The notes under the pieces: model-generated
Told to the model about the DNA's origin: nothing
Seen by the model: only the letters and a program-made list of their open reading frames with translations
Databases searched by the model: none
Program-made: the position numbers and the translations under genes
From: Vagococcus hydrophili
GTDB lineage: Bacteria; Bacillota; Bacilli; Lactobacillales; Vagococcaceae
Reading direction: 5' to 3'
DNA length: 64,000 nt
Assembly (NCBI RefSeq): GCF_011304195.1
Contig: NZ_CP049887.1
Location: forward strand, 744,001 to 808,000
Shown here: positions 10,152 to 19,012 of the stretch, piece by piece
Layout of the letters: every line of letters starts with the position of its first letter
How positions within the stretch are numbered: the stretch's first letter is position 1

Positions 10152-10159
10152 CTTCAAAT

Positions 10160-10912
10160 TTATTGTAATAACTCCCACTGATAACTCATAGCTGATAAAG
10201 CGTAAAGTGGGGCTGTTTCTGCTCGGAGTATTCGTGGTCCTAAGCCACATAAAACGCCTTGATGCTCTTCAAAAAGAGCAATTTCTTCTGGTGTAATACC
10301 ACCTTCTGGTCCAAAGATAATTAAGAGTTTCTCGCCTTTTTTGACCTCTTGCAAGACTTTGACAAAACTCTTCACTTCCCCTTCTTTAGCTGATTCTTCA
10401 TAGGCAACTAAGACGTGATCGTAATCAGATAAACTTTCTAAAAAAGGTTTAAAGCTAGCTAATAAAGTTACTTTGGGAACTCTTTGACGATGAGATTGTT
10501 CCGCTGCTTCTTTAACAATTTTATCAAAGCGTTGCTCTTTTTTAGCTAATTTTTTTTCATCCCATTTAACCACAGAAGTTTTACTTGGAAAAGCAATCAA
10601 TTCCGACATACCAAGCTCTGTTGCTTTTTGAGCCACCCACTCTAGTTTGTCACCTTTAGTAAACCCACAAGCAATCGACACAGTCACTGGCATCTCTTTT
10701 TCCATTTGTTCTTTACGAATTTCTTTTAAGACAATGCGCTCAGCTTCAATATCAGTTATCTCTGCCACAATCGCAATTTCATTAGTAAAAATCAGGAAAC
10801 ACTTATCCTCAGGTTTAACTCGCATCACATGAGCGGCGTGATGAAAGTCGTCACCAACTAATTCAAACTCAACTTGCTCTAGATAATCCTCATCAATAAA
10901 GTATCGTTGCAT
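10160..10912 (-). CDS. rsmE: 16S rRNA (uracil1498-N3)-methyltransferase
   Basis: This SPOUT-class methyltransferase modifies U1498 of 16S rRNA using S-adenosylmethionine. It is 250 residues, standard length, with an N-terminal PUA-like RNA-binding part and the knotted C-terminal domain. The signature loops LIIFGPEGGITPEE and LGPRILRAETAPLYALSAM are intact. It starts 4 bp after prmA, the usual prmA-rsmE pair in Firmicutes. Confidence 0.95.
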   Translation of the reverse strand: MQRYFIDEDYLEQVEFELVGDDFHHAAHVMRVKPEDKCFLIFTNEIAIVAEITDIEAERIVLKEIRKEQMEKEMPVTVSIACGFTKGDKLEWVAQKATELGMSELIAFPSKTSVVKWDEKKLAKKEQRFDKIVKEAAEQSHRQRVPKVTLLASFKPFLESLSDYDHVLVAYEESAKEGEVKSFVKVLQEVKKGEKLLIIFGPEGGITPEEIALFEEHQGVLCGLGPRILRAETAPLYALSAMSYQWELLQ

Positions 10913-10916
10913 TATC

Positions 10917-11864
10917 TTAGTCCTCAGTACTTTTCTTAATAATAAAGGCTAACCAATCTTTTTGTTGGAATCGTTGGTCCACTTCAAAGCCATTAGCGTA
11001 AAGAACTTCTAACACGTCTGACTCTTTGTCTTCAATGATACCTGAAATAATAAACGTGCCACCCTCATTTAAACAACGGTACGCATCAGGAATTAAGGCA
11101 ATAATAATGTCTGCCAAAATATTTGCCACAATCACATCTGCTTTTTGATCAACACCCACTAATAGGTTATTTGCTGAAACATGCACATCTTTTGCCACTG
11201 GGTTTAAGTTCATATTTTCTTTGGCTGAATTAACAGCTACCTCATCTAAATCATAGGCAAAAACCTCACCTGCACCTAAACATTTACTGGCAATACTTAA
11301 AACGCCAGACCCCGTTCCCACATCAAGGACTGTTTCACCACCACGTAATACAACTTCTAAAGCTTGTAATGTTAAACGAGTCGTTGGATGTGTTCCTGTA
11401 CCAAACGCCATGCCTGGATCTAATTTCATCACATGTTCATCTGCTGAATGAGGTGTGTATTCTTGCCATTCAGGAACAATCGTTAAATAACGACTAATAT
11501 TTACTGGATGATAATATTTTTTCCATGCTGTTGCCCAATCATTTTCCACCACTTCTGAGGTTTCAATTTTATTTTCACCAATATCTAAGCCGAATGTTAT
11601 TAACTCTTCAACTCGTGACTTAACAGTTGGTAAGATTTCTGGTAAAAAGATCGTTTCAGGGTAGTAGGCAATCACTTTTGCGCCTTCTTTAATATGATCA
11701 AAGGTTGCTGCATCTAAAATTTCGCCAAAGGCATCACTTTCAAAATTAATCACATCCATCGCGTCTTCAATGGCAACACCGTTTGCTCCTGATTCCATTA
11801 AAATATTAGAAACAGCTTCCACTGCTTCACTTGTTGTTAAAACTGAGACTTGATTCCACTTCAT
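10917..11864 (-). CDS. prmA: Ribosomal protein L11 methyltransferase
   Basis: This enzyme trimethylates ribosomal protein L11. The 315-residue protein has the PrmA N-terminal domain and a class I Rossmann domain with VLDVGTGSGVLSIAS (SAM binding) and the NILADII motif. The preceding MKLDPGMAFGTGTHPTT block is diagnostic of PrmA. The ribosome binding site is AAAGAGGT. It is co-directional and tightly spaced with rsmE. Confidence 0.95.
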   Translation of the reverse strand: MKWNQVSVLTTSEAVEAVSNILMESGANGVAIEDAMDVINFESDAFGEILDAATFDHIKEGAKVIAYYPETIFLPEILPTVKSRVEELITFGLDIGENKIETSEVVENDWATAWKKYYHPVNISRYLTIVPEWQEYTPHSADEHVMKLDPGMAFGTGTHPTTRLTLQALEVVLRGGETVLDVGTGSGVLSIASKCLGAGEVFAYDLDEVAVNSAKENMNLNPVAKDVHVSANNLLVGVDQKADVIVANILADIIIALIPDAYRCLNEGGTFIISGIIEDKESDVLEVLYANGFEVDQRFQQKDWLAFIIKKSTED

Positions 11865-11879
11865 GATTTGACCTCTTTC

Positions 11880-12356
11880 TTAGTATTTCGGATATGATAC
11901 CCATGTATTATTGTTGATAGCTACTGTTTGTTTGCTAAATTCTTCTTCATTCCAATTTAATTCGAACACTTCTTGAGATTCGTCAGAAAGAAAATCTAAT
12001 AAATCACTTTGACCTTCTGTTAAGCAATCATTTAAATGTTTAGCAAAAACACGAATCCATTCTTTTGATAAACCTTTTTTACGGTCAAAAAGAATTGTTG
12101 TTAAATACTCTTCTTTATCGATTTCATCTTGTGGGTTTGTGTAGAAAAGAACCGTATCTTCAAATTCAATGACTTCTTCTTCACTAACAATACCTTCTTC
12201 ATCTTCAATCGACTCTTGGTCTTTATTTTCAGCAAATAACACAACAATCACTTCAAATTGATGTTTCTTAGGATGCCAATCAATGGCAAAATCAAACTCT
12301 TTTAATTGTTTTTCTAGCTCTTTTTCTAAAACTTCTAATAAATGTTCTTTTTTCAT
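11880..12356 (-). CDS. DUF3013-like protein
   Basis: This acidic cytoplasmic protein of 158 residues is of unknown function and resembles the DUF3013 family found beside prmA in Lactobacillales. The start at 12356 (MKKEHLL) is chosen because GAGGG lies just upstream; the longer open frame has no ribosome binding site. A long acidic stretch lies around residues 50-75 (ESIEDEEGIVSEEEVIEFED). It heads the prmA-rsmE gene group. Confidence 0.7.
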   Translation of the reverse strand: MKKEHLLEVLEKELEKQLKEFDFAIDWHPKKHQFEVIVVLFAENKDQESIEDEEGIVSEEEVIEFEDTVLFYTNPQDEIDKEEYLTTILFDRKKGLSKEWIRVFAKHLNDCLTEGQSDLLDFLSDESQEVFELNWNEEEFSKQTVAINNNTWVSYPKY

Positions 12357-12429
12357 TATTTTCCCTCTTCTTCTTTGATTTTCTTTCCTTATCATACATA
12401 AGAATGAGCGATTTGCCAATGGAAAGATA

Positions 12430-12438
12430 TGCTATAAT
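12430..12438 (+). promoter_or_regulatory. rarA promoter, extended -10
   Basis: TGCTATAAT is an extended -10 element (TGn-TATAAT) 28 bp before the rarA ATG. The -35 is weak, as is usual for extended -10 promoters. Confidence 0.6.
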
Positions 12439-12466
12439 GAGGGAAGAAAAAATTAGGAGGGATAGA

Positions 12467-13738
12467 ATGCAAAAACCACTGGCTTACCGCATGCGACCAA
12501 ATACGATCGACGATATTGTGGGACAACAACATTTAGTAGGCGAAGGAAAAATTATTCGCCGAATGGTTGAAGCAAAGATGCTTTCTTCCATGATTTTATA
12601 CGGCCCTCCTGGTACAGGAAAAACAAGTATCGCAAGTGCTATTGCTGGCTCAACTCATTACGCCTTTCGCATGCTAAATGCGGCAACAGATACTAAAAAA
12701 GATCTTCAAGTCGTTGTTGAAGAAGCTAAAATGAGTGGAACGGTGATTTTACTTTTAGATGAGGTACACCGCTTAGATAAACCAAAACAAGATTTTCTGC
12801 TTCCTCATTTAGAGAATGGTCGAATTATCATGATTGGTGCCACAACAGAAAATCCTTATATTGCCATTAATCCAGCGATTAGAAGTCGAAGTCAAATTTT
12901 TGAAGTCAAATCACTGACTGAAGAGGATATCGAAAAAGCCGTTGAACGTGCCTTAACCGATAAAACTCATGGACTGGGAGAATTAAATATCCAACTAGAT
13001 AAGGAAGCTCTCACTCATTTAACAAGAGCGACTAATGGGGACTTACGAAGTGCTTTGAATGGTTTAGAGTTAGCTAGTAAATCCACCGCACCTTCTGAAG
13101 ATGGTTTGATTCACTTATCACTACCCATTTTAGAAGAATGCATTCAGAAAAAAGCCTTCTCTCATGATAAAGATGGAGATGCTCATTATGACGTAATTTC
13201 TGCTTTTCAAAAATCTATCCGAGGAAGTGATGTGGATGGGGCTCTTCATTACTTAGGACGCTTAATGGAAGCTGGTGAGTTGTTGATTGCGTGTCGAAGA
13301 CTTCTTGTCATCGCCTACGAGGATATTGGTCTAGCTAATCCAGGTGCTTGCTCTAGGACCGTTTCAGCCGTTCAAGCTGCTGAAAAATTAGGTCTACCAG
13401 AAGCTCGTATCCCTTTAGCACAAACCGTGATTGATTTATGCTTATCCCCTAAATCTAATTCTAGTGTGATGGCCATTGATGCCGCACTCACTGATATTCG
13501 TTATGGAAACATTGGCGAAATCCCGGATCATTTAAAAGATGCTCACTATAGCGGGGCCAAAGAATTAAACCGAGGTGTAGATTATCAGTACCCTCATAAT
13601 TTTCCTGGTGGCTGGGTTAATCAACAGTACTTACCCAACAAGATCAAAAATAAAATCTATTACGAAGCTAAAGAGACAGGAAAATATGAAAAAGGTCTAG
13701 CCCAACGAAACCAACAAATCAAACAGCTAAAAAAATAA
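12467..13738 (+). CDS. rarA: Replication-associated recombination protein A (AAA+ ATPase)
   Basis: This AAA+ ATPase is related to clamp loaders and RuvB and acts at stalled replication forks. The start at 12467 (MQKPLAYRMRP) follows AGGAGGG; the open frame runs 21 codons further up without a site. Walker A is GPPGTGKTS, Walker B LLLDEVHRL, sensor GATTENP. The C-terminal MgsA domain contains AYEDIGLANP. Its 423 residues match the family. The 6S RNA gene follows, a conserved neighbourhood. Confidence 0.95.
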   Translation: MQKPLAYRMRPNTIDDIVGQQHLVGEGKIIRRMVEAKMLSSMILYGPPGTGKTSIASAIAGSTHYAFRMLNAATDTKKDLQVVVEEAKMSGTVILLLDEVHRLDKPKQDFLLPHLENGRIIMIGATTENPYIAINPAIRSRSQIFEVKSLTEEDIEKAVERALTDKTHGLGELNIQLDKEALTHLTRATNGDLRSALNGLELASKSTAPSEDGLIHLSLPILEECIQKKAFSHDKDGDAHYDVISAFQKSIRGSDVDGALHYLGRLMEAGELLIACRRLLVIAYEDIGLANPGACSRTVSAVQAAEKLGLPEARIPLAQTVIDLCLSPKSNSSVMAIDAALTDIRYGNIGEIPDHLKDAHYSGAKELNRGVDYQYPHNFPGGWVNQQYLPNKIKNKIYYEAKETGKYEKGLAQRNQQIKQLKK

Positions 13739-13759
13739 TTTAAATCCTAAGACAATTAA

Positions 13760-13788
13760 TTGATGAATTAAAAATCTTGTGTTAAGAT
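13760..13788 (+). promoter_or_regulatory. 6S RNA promoter
   Basis: TTGATG (13760-13765) and TAAGAT (13783-13788) are separated by 17 bp. This places transcription start near the predicted 5' helix of the 6S RNA. Confidence 0.6.
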
Positions 13789-13796
13789 ATGTTTAT

Positions 13797-13990
13797 AGAT
13801 ATCTGTAATGTGCGTCGTGTTCACTTTAGTGTTGAGCTAACAATTAATAATACCTTGGGAGTTAAACAACGATATTGTCAAAAACAAGCCTTATCATTTG
13901 GTAGTTTGCGATTATACAAATAATTCCCACCTGCATATACCGCGGGTTCAACCATAACGAGCATAAAACGGCATCGACGGATATTTTTTA
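13797..13990 (+). ncRNA. ssrS: 6S RNA
   Basis: This gene-free stretch after rarA encodes a roughly 190-nt RNA whose ends pair (ATATCTGT near 13799 with ACGGATAT near 13977) to form the closing stem of 6S RNA. The middle is a largely paired rod with a central bulge region, mimicking an open promoter that traps sigma-A RNA polymerase. Position downstream of rarA is the same as in other Lactobacillales. A terminator follows. The ends are estimated. Confidence 0.8.
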
Positions 13991-14001
13991 TTTTAAATTT
14001 T

Positions 14002-14032
14002 AGGCTGGTCCATTTGGTGGATCAGCTTTTTT
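14002..14032 (+). terminator. Intrinsic terminator after 6S RNA
   Basis: GCTGGTCCA and TGGATCAGC form a stem around a five-base loop, followed by six T. Confidence 0.8.
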
Positions 14033-14086
14033 AATTGGTTGATGTAAAAAAACTAAATACTATTTTCAGATTGGATTGTGATATAA

Positions 14087-14356
14087 TTGATTAAAGTAAT
14101 ACTTATTATTTTTGCTGTACTACTGCTCTTTATTGGTTGGTATGTTAAACAAAATATCACCAAATTAGAAGTGCTGTTTTCAACAGAGAATCACCAAAAT
14201 TTAATTGGTTTTTCATCAAGCTATTTAATTCTTGGAGTACTTGGTCTACTTCTAGGTATTTTTTTAGCAACACAAACCGCCGCACTATTTTTTGTCGCGA
14301 TTGTTTTAATTATTTCTGGTTTTTTCTCAGTTCAGTTAGCAAAAAAAATGAAATAA
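14087..14356 (+). CDS. Small membrane protein, 89 aa
   Basis: I do not recognise this family. The protein has three hydrophobic stretches (residues 2-19, about 42-65 and 67-84) and a short charged C-terminus, so it is probably a three-segment membrane protein. The start is uncertain: the TTG at 14087 has no clear ribosome binding site, and a TATAAT with an extended TG overlaps it. It precedes uspA by 25 bp on the same strand and may share its transcript. Confidence 0.5.
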   Translation: MIKVILIIFAVLLLFIGWYVKQNITKLEVLFSTENHQNLIGFSSSYLILGVLGLLLGIFLATQTAALFFVAIVLIISGFFSVQLAKKMK

Positions 14357-14381
14357 GCATTAAACAGAAAGGGTGTTTCCT

Positions 14382-14852
14382 ATGTTAAAAGAATACAAAA
14401 ATATCTTAGTTGCGGTCGATGGTTCTGACGGATCTGAGCAAGCATTTAAAAAAGCAGTCCATGTTGCAAAACGAAATAATTCTGTTTTGTATATTGCTCA
14501 TATCATTGATATTAGAGCTTTTGAATCTGTTTCAAGTTTCGATGAATCTCTTGCTGAAGATGCTGCTAAAGTCGCTAGAGAAACTTTAGATAAATACGCT
14601 GATTACGCAAATGAACACGGTGTAACTGATGTTCACTGTCTAATTGAGTACGGGGCACCTAAAACAATCATTACCCAACGACTTCAAAAAGAATATCACA
14701 TCGATTTAATTATGCTTGGAGCAACTGGTTTGAACGCCATGGAACGAATCTTGATTGGTTCTGTTTCAAGTTATGTTTCTCGTCATGCGCACTGTGATGT
14801 TTTAATTGTTAGAACTGATATCCAAAACAAACTACTAAAAAAAGAAAAATAA
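14382..14852 (+). CDS. Universal stress protein (UspA family)
   Basis: This 156-residue cytoplasmic protein has the Usp alpha/beta fold. NILVAVDGSDGSEQA opens it, and the C-terminal ATP-binding loop reads GATGLNAMERILIGSVSSYVSRHAHCDVLIVR (shown here in pieces: GATGLNAMERILIGSVSSYV). The ATP-binding G-2x-G-9x-G(S/T) pattern is therefore present. The ATG at 14382 follows AGAAAGGG; an upstream in-frame GTG at 14373 is less well placed. Confidence 0.9.
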   Translation: MLKEYKNILVAVDGSDGSEQAFKKAVHVAKRNNSVLYIAHIIDIRAFESVSSFDESLAEDAAKVARETLDKYADYANEHGVTDVHCLIEYGAPKTIITQRLQKEYHIDLIMLGATGLNAMERILIGSVSSYVSRHAHCDVLIVRTDIQNKLLKKEK

Positions 14853-14855
14853 ACC

Positions 14856-14908
14856 AAAAGAACTGATACTCTCTTCTTTCATCAAGTGAGTATCAGTTCT
14901 TTCTTTTT
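14856..14908 (+). terminator. Intrinsic terminator after uspA
   Basis: AAAGAACTGATACTC and GAGTATCAGTTCTTT form a perfect 15-bp stem around a loop of about 16 bases, followed by T-rich sequence. Confidence 0.85.
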
Positions 14909-14926
14909 ATTATTTTAAGCATTTCT

Positions 14927-15124
14927 TTATTTCCTTCGACTATTTTTTTGATCTTCAATTCCAGCTCCCATGCTGTCTACTCCACGACCAGCGTTATGAC
15001 TACCACCAGTACCAAAACCGCTATCTACTAATGGTGTACTTCCTTTTAATGGGTCTTTTCCTTTTTTACGTAGTTCGTCATTTTTTTCTCTAATTTTCTC
15101 GGACTTCAGTTTCTTTTCAGACAT
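14927..15124 (-). CDS. Small hydrophilic protein, 65 aa
   Basis: The function is unknown. The protein is strongly charged and basic at its N-terminus (MSEKKLKSEKIREKNDELRK) and glycine-rich at its C-terminus, with no hydrophobic segment; it may be intrinsically disordered. The ATG at 15124 follows GAGGTGAG at good spacing. It stands alone between uspA and ackA and is transcribed away from uspA's terminator. Confidence 0.6.
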   Translation of the reverse strand: MSEKKLKSEKIREKNDELRKKGKDPLKGSTPLVDSGFGTGGSHNAGRGVDSMGAGIEDQKNSRRK

Positions 15125-15161
15125 TTTACTCACCTCTTTCTAATAAAATAATTATATCACA

Positions 15162-15204
15162 TAAAAAAAAACAAACGATACCTAAAATAGATATCATTTG
15201 TTTA
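15162..15204 (-). terminator. Intrinsic terminator after ackA
   Basis: On the minus strand AAACAAATGATA pairs with TATCGTTTGTTT around a ten-base loop, followed by a long T run. Confidence 0.8.
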
Positions 15205-15210
15205 TATAAA

Positions 15211-16395
15211 TTATTTTTTTAAAGCTTCTACGTCGCGACAGATCATTAATTCTTCATCTGTTGGGATTAATAGAATTTTAACGCTTGAGTCGTCTGTTGA
15301 GATGACACGTTCTTCACCACGGATGTTGTTTTTCTCTTTATCGATTTCACAACCAAACCAAGTTAAACCTTCCATGATTTTTTCGCGGATTTCAATTGAG
15401 TTTTCACCGATACCAGCTGTAAAGACAATCGCATCCACACCGTTCATAACACTTACGTAACTTCCGATATATTTACGAACGCGGTCAGCAAAGATTTCGA
15501 TTGCTAATTTAGCATCTTCTTTATCTGAAGATAATAAATCACGCATATCACTTGAAATACCTGATAAACCTAAAAGTCCTGATTCTTTATTTAAAATATT
15601 GATCATTTCTTTAATGTCAGTAATGTTTAATTTTTCCATTAAGTATGGCAAGATTGAAGCATCAATGTCCCCTGAACGAGTTCCCATTGTTAAACCTGCT
15701 AATGGAGTGAATCCCATTGATGTATCTACTGATTTACCACCATCAACGGCAGTAATAGAAGCACCATTACCTAAGTGACAAGTGATGATTTTTGTTTCTG
15801 CTAGTGGTTTACCTAACATATCAGCAGCTCTTTCAGAAACATAACGGTGACTTGTTCCGTGAGCGCCATATTTACGAGCTGAGAATTTATCATAATATTC
15901 TTTTGGAATACTGTATAAATAGTTAACAGCTGGCATAGTTGTATGGAATGATGTATCAAAGACACCAACGTTTAATGTATGTGGTAAAACTTTTTGGAAG
16001 ACACGGATAACTTGTGCTTCAGCTGGGTTATGAAGTGGTGCAAATTCAGCTAAATCATCGATTAATTTTAATGCTTCGTCATCAATGATTGCTGATTCTT
16101 TGAAGTGCTCACCACCGGCCACAATACGATGTCCAGCTCCTGTAATTTCTTCAAATGAATCGATGATGTTTAATTCTGTTAATTGTTCTAATAACATGTT
16201 AACAGCGATTTCGTGGTTTTCGATATCTTTGATTACTTCATATTTTTGACCTTCGCCATGTTTGATTGTAAAGATTGAATCATTTAAGCCGATTCTTTCT
16301 ACGATCCCTTGAGCTACGACGATTTCTTCTGGCATTGTATATAATTGCCATTTTAAACTTGAACTACCTGCATTGATTGCAATTGTTTTTGACAT
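15211..16395 (-). CDS. ackA: Acetate kinase
   Basis: This enzyme interconverts acetyl phosphate plus ADP with acetate plus ATP, the ATP-yielding end of mixed-acid fermentation. It is 394 residues with [13 protein letters not shown] at the N-terminus, the [20 protein letters not shown] block and [10 protein letters not shown]. It lies 15 bp after ytxK, the conserved comG-ytxK-ackA order of Lactobacillales. The ribosome binding site is AAGGAG. Confidence 0.97.
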   Translation of the reverse strand: MSKTIAINAGSSSLKWQLYTMPEEIVVAQGIVERIGLNDSIFTIKHGEGQKYEVIKDIENHEIAVNMLLEQLTELNIIDSFEEITGAGHRIVAGGEHFKESAIIDDEALKLIDDLAEFAPLHNPAEAQVIRVFQKVLPHTLNVGVFDTSFHTTMPAVNYLYSIPKEYYDKFSARKYGAHGTSHRYVSERAADMLGKPLAETKIITCHLGNGASITAVDGGKSVDTSMGFTPLAGLTMGTRSGDIDASILPYLMEKLNITDIKEMINILNKESGLLGLSGISSDMRDLLSSDKEDAKLAIEIFADRVRKYIGSYVSVMNGVDAIVFTAGIGENSIEIREKIMEGLTWFGCEIDKEKNNIRGEERVISTDDSSVKILLIPTDEELMICRDVEALKK

Positions 16396-16410
16396 GTTTG
16401 TTTCTCCTTT

Positions 16411-17427
16411 TTATTTTATATTTGTTTGACGCCAAGTACTGAAGGAATTGATAAATGTTAACACTGCTTTATTATCCTTAAGTGATGGCAACTCTGCTAA
16501 TAAAACTTCTTTAGCCTGTACAGCTGCTTCTCCTCTATTTTGAACAATAAAAATCGATTTACTGATTCCTTTTTGACTAAATAGTGAATCTGGCAATTTA
16601 AGAACAGACTGCAAATACACTTTTTCTTGTAACCATTTAGTTAAAAGAGGGGCTTGCTCTGTTTCTAATAAATTGCTTGGTACTAAAAAGATACCAAAGC
16701 CATTACTTTTTACATGATCCATTGCTTTTTCCATTAGTAAATGATGAGCATAAGTATGCCCTTCACTTGCTGCTACTGTAAAAATTTTTGCTTTTTCATC
16801 GACTGGATAAAACCCAATCGGTAAATCAGCAATTGCAAAATCCACTGGATCAACTAATAAGGGATCAATACTATCTTGATGGAATAACTGGGCATTGATA
16901 TCTAACCATGCTTGGTTGACTGCAGCCACATTTAATAAGGTATCATCCACATCTACACCGTATCCTGTTGCCTTGATTCCTGCCACATTAAGATTAGAAA
17001 TGATGGTATAAAGTAAATTTCCCATTCCAACTGAAATATCCAAAAGAGATGTCTCTTTTGTCTTACCAGCTAGTTGTTCTAAGATATAGACAAATAAAAA
17101 GCCGATACCATCAGGCGTTAATTGGTGATTCGCTTGAATACCATCTTTCATAGAACCTTTCAGTAAGACCAATTGCGTAATTTTACGACGATCTTCTTGA
17201 GTTAATTCTAGCTGCTCAATAGCATTGTAGAGGGTTTCAATTTTTTCCACCGCATCTTTATTTGGCACACCATCAATCACGCGAACTTTTTGACCATCCA
17301 TTCGGTTCTCGCTATTTTCGATGTATGCATCAAAAAAAGAAGTATCTAGCGCATCCTGTAACAGTTCTACTGATTCAAGCAAATACTGAAAGCCTTTTTC
17401 AACATCAGTTTGAGACAACACATCCAC
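16411..17427 (-). CDS. Class I SAM-dependent methyltransferase, YtxK type
   Basis: The 338-residue protein resembles the N6-adenine DNA methyltransferase fold of B. subtilis YtxK. The SAM motif is LLDISVGMGNLLYT near residue 142. The catalytic-like motif reads ADLPIGFYP, a variant of the (N/D)PPY motif, so activity on DNA is uncertain. A helical N-terminal domain precedes it. The start may be a few codons later: GAGGTG overlaps the first GTG. Its place between comG and ackA is the usual one. Confidence 0.8.
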   Translation of the reverse strand: MDVLSQTDVEKGFQYLLESVELLQDALDTSFFDAYIENSENRMDGQKVRVIDGVPNKDAVEKIETLYNAIEQLELTQEDRRKITQLVLLKGSMKDGIQANHQLTPDGIGFLFVYILEQLAGKTKETSLLDISVGMGNLLYTIISNLNVAGIKATGYGVDVDDTLLNVAAVNQAWLDINAQLFHQDSIDPLLVDPVDFAIADLPIGFYPVDEKAKIFTVAASEGHTYAHHLLMEKAMDHVKSNGFGIFLVPSNLLETEQAPLLTKWLQEKVYLQSVLKLPDSLFSQKGISKSIFIVQNRGEAAVQAKEVLLAELPSLKDNKAVLTFINSFSTWRQTNIK

Positions 17428-17507
17428 CTCTTTCGTTAGTGTTAACTATTTATGTTTCACTGCTTTATTCTAACTAAAAAATGCGAATAATACAAGGAAA
17501 AGTCCAT

Positions 17508-17544
17508 ATAAAAAAGGCAAGAATACTGTGATTTCTTACCTTTA
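17508..17544 (-). terminator. Intrinsic terminator after comGG
   Basis: On the minus strand AAGGTAAGAA pairs with TTCTTGCCTT around a nine-base loop, followed by T residues. It overlaps the comGG stop and closes the comG operon. Confidence 0.7.
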
Positions 17545-17895
17545 CTCTTTTATTGTTCTATTTGTTGTTCGTTTGTACTGATTATTTAAACTTGTCGTAA
17601 TTTTATGATTCTTCTTTTCTTTGTCATATGAAATATCAACTGTTCCGATATTATACTGAAACAGTTTTTCACCCTGTTTCATATCCTCTTTAAACTCTAA
17701 AATCGCCATTTCTTCGATGGATTTTGCTAGGTAGAAGTCTTGCGTACTAACTAACATTTTTCTTCTTACTGAATAATCTTGAAGTACATATAGAGTCATC
17801 GTTGTAAACATCACTAATATAGCTAAGACAGGAAGTAATATCCCACCATCCTTATTTCTAATAAAAGAAAAAATAGCAATAACTCTCCTCTCCAA
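17542..17895 (-). CDS. comGG: Competence pseudopilin ComGG
   Basis: This 117-residue minor component of the competence pseudopilus has one N-terminal membrane helix (GGILLPVLAILVMFTTMTLY) and a polar C-terminal part. Like other ComGG proteins it lacks the canonical GFTLxE cleavage site. The start codon is TTG with GGAGGT 8 bp upstream. It overlaps the end of comGF by 38 bp. Assignment rests mostly on position as the last comG gene. Confidence 0.75.
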   Translation of the reverse strand: MERRVIAIFSFIRNKDGGILLPVLAILVMFTTMTLYVLQDYSVRRKMLVSTQDFYLAKSIEEMAILEFKEDMKQGEKLFQYNIGTVDISYDKEKKNHKITTSLNNQYKRTTNRTIKE

Positions 17896-18289
17896 GGGTT
17901 ATGACCTCCATTTTAATCCAGCCTATTTCATCAATAAACTGAACATCTTTAACACCCGTAATAATCGGTTGATGCCCGTGAACACTACTTGTTTTTCTTA
18001 TCATTTGTTTATATTGTTCAAAAATAATTGTTTCATTATCTTTACCATCATAATATACTTTATTCTCTTCTACTTTAATAAAGCTTGTCGACATCATCTC
18101 TTTTTCCATTTGAATCTTACCTATTTGAAGTTCTAAGTAATCATCATTCTTTATGTGATTTTCCATTCGTGTAATGGTTACTAAAAAAGGATTCAAAAAT
18201 AGTAGTAACCCCATTAGAATAACTAAAGATATTAAACATTCTATTAAAGTAAATCCCTGATTTTCTATTTTCTCTTGATTTCTAACAAT
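17858..18289 (-). CDS. comGF: Competence pseudopilin ComGF, unusual start
   Basis: This minor competence pseudopilin carries a type IV prepilin signature, NQGFTLIECLISLVILMGLL, at residues 11-30 of the extended frame. That signature lies upstream of the first ATG (18214). The frame carrying it opens after a stop at about 18298-18296 and contains no ATG, GTG or TTG before the signature; ATT at 18289 is the only plausible initiator. It overlaps comGE by 25 bp, so initiation may be coupled. Starting at 18214 would remove the prepilin cleavage site. A sequencing or strain-level mutation is the alternative. Confidence 0.7.
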   Translation of the reverse strand: MVRNQEKIENQGFTLIECLISLVILMGLLLFLNPFLVTITRMENHIKNDDYLELQIGKIQMEKEMMSTSFIKVEENKVYYDGKDNETIIFEQYKQMIRKTSSVHGHQPIITGVKDVQFIDEIGWIKMEVITLGEESYCYFFFY

Positions 18290-18576
18290 ACTTCTTCACT
18301 CTCGATTCTTATACTTTTTTTATTCCATTCTTTTATTAAAATATTATTATCAATCGCTTTTTTTCTAATTAGTGTTTCATCAACTAAGCCATTTTGTTTA
18401 AAAGCTGCCATTTCATAAGCTTGTGTCGCCACTTCAAGTTCTTTTTGCTTATCTCTAACTTCTTCCAACAAAAAAATCATAGTTGACATTAAAAATAATA
18501 TAGAAGTCACAATAATAAACATTGCAACCATACACTCAAGAAGTAAATACCCATCATTATTAGAGATCTTTTTCAT
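18265..18576 (-). CDS. comGE: Competence pseudopilin ComGE
   Basis: This minor pseudopilin of about 103 residues has an N-terminal prepilin-like segment, NNDGYLLLECMVAMFIIVTS, where the glycine and the +5 glutamate of the cleavage motif are kept but the phenylalanine is a tyrosine. The start at 18576 follows AAGGT; an ATG-like start six codons upstream is possible. It overlaps comGD by about 17 bp. Confidence 0.8.
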   Translation of the reverse strand: MKKISNNDGYLLLECMVAMFIIVTSILFLMSTMIFLLEEVRDKQKELEVATQAYEMAAFKQNGLVDETLIRKKAIDNNILIKEWNKKSIRIESEEVLLEIKRK

Positions 18577-19012
18577 ATCGAATGACCTTACCACTTCCTA
18601 ATTGAAAACTATATTTAATTTCATGGTTTCTGGATTCATCCACAAAACGAATTCCTTGAATTTCTTTAATATTTCCACTTTCACCTTTAAATTCAATTGT
18701 TTCTGTACTTTTTAATACAAGTGGTTTTTCAACATATAAATAATCATATTTTTTCGTTCCTCTAAAATAATTTTCAAATTTTATAGATTGCTTACTAGAT
18801 TCCGGACTCACTTTAGTATTTAACCCTGCAACAATCGCGCTTTGATGCGTTTCTTGAATCTTCCTTTCTACCTGGCTTAAAAACATTTCAACTTTATTTT
18901 TTTCTCGCCATTTCTGAATACCAATAACAGGTATAGTAATAAATATCCCCATAATTAGTAATACTAAGAGACATTCGATTAAAGTAAAACCTTCATAAGA
19001 TGATGTTTTCAT
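18560..19012 (-). CDS. comGD: Competence pseudopilin ComGD
   Basis: This 150-residue minor competence pseudopilin starts with a clear prepilin leader and hydrophobic helix (EGFTLIECLLVLLIMGIFIT); it would be cleaved by ComC after the glycine. Its ATG overlaps the stop of comGC. The rest is a polar globular pilin domain. Confidence 0.88.
   Translation of the reverse strand: MKTSSYEGFTLIECLLVLLIMGIFITIPVIGIQKWREKNKVEMFLSQVERKIQETHQSAIVAGLNTKVSPESSKQSIKFENYFRGTKKYDYLYVEKPLVLKSTETIEFKGESGNIKEIQGIRFVDESRNHEIKYSFQLGSGKVIRYEKDL

Noticed and set aside
14083..14095. Leaderless transcript for the 89-aa membrane protein
   Set aside because: A TATAAT overlaps the TTG start, but the expected transcription start would lie inside the ORF; the sequence is AT-rich enough for a chance match.
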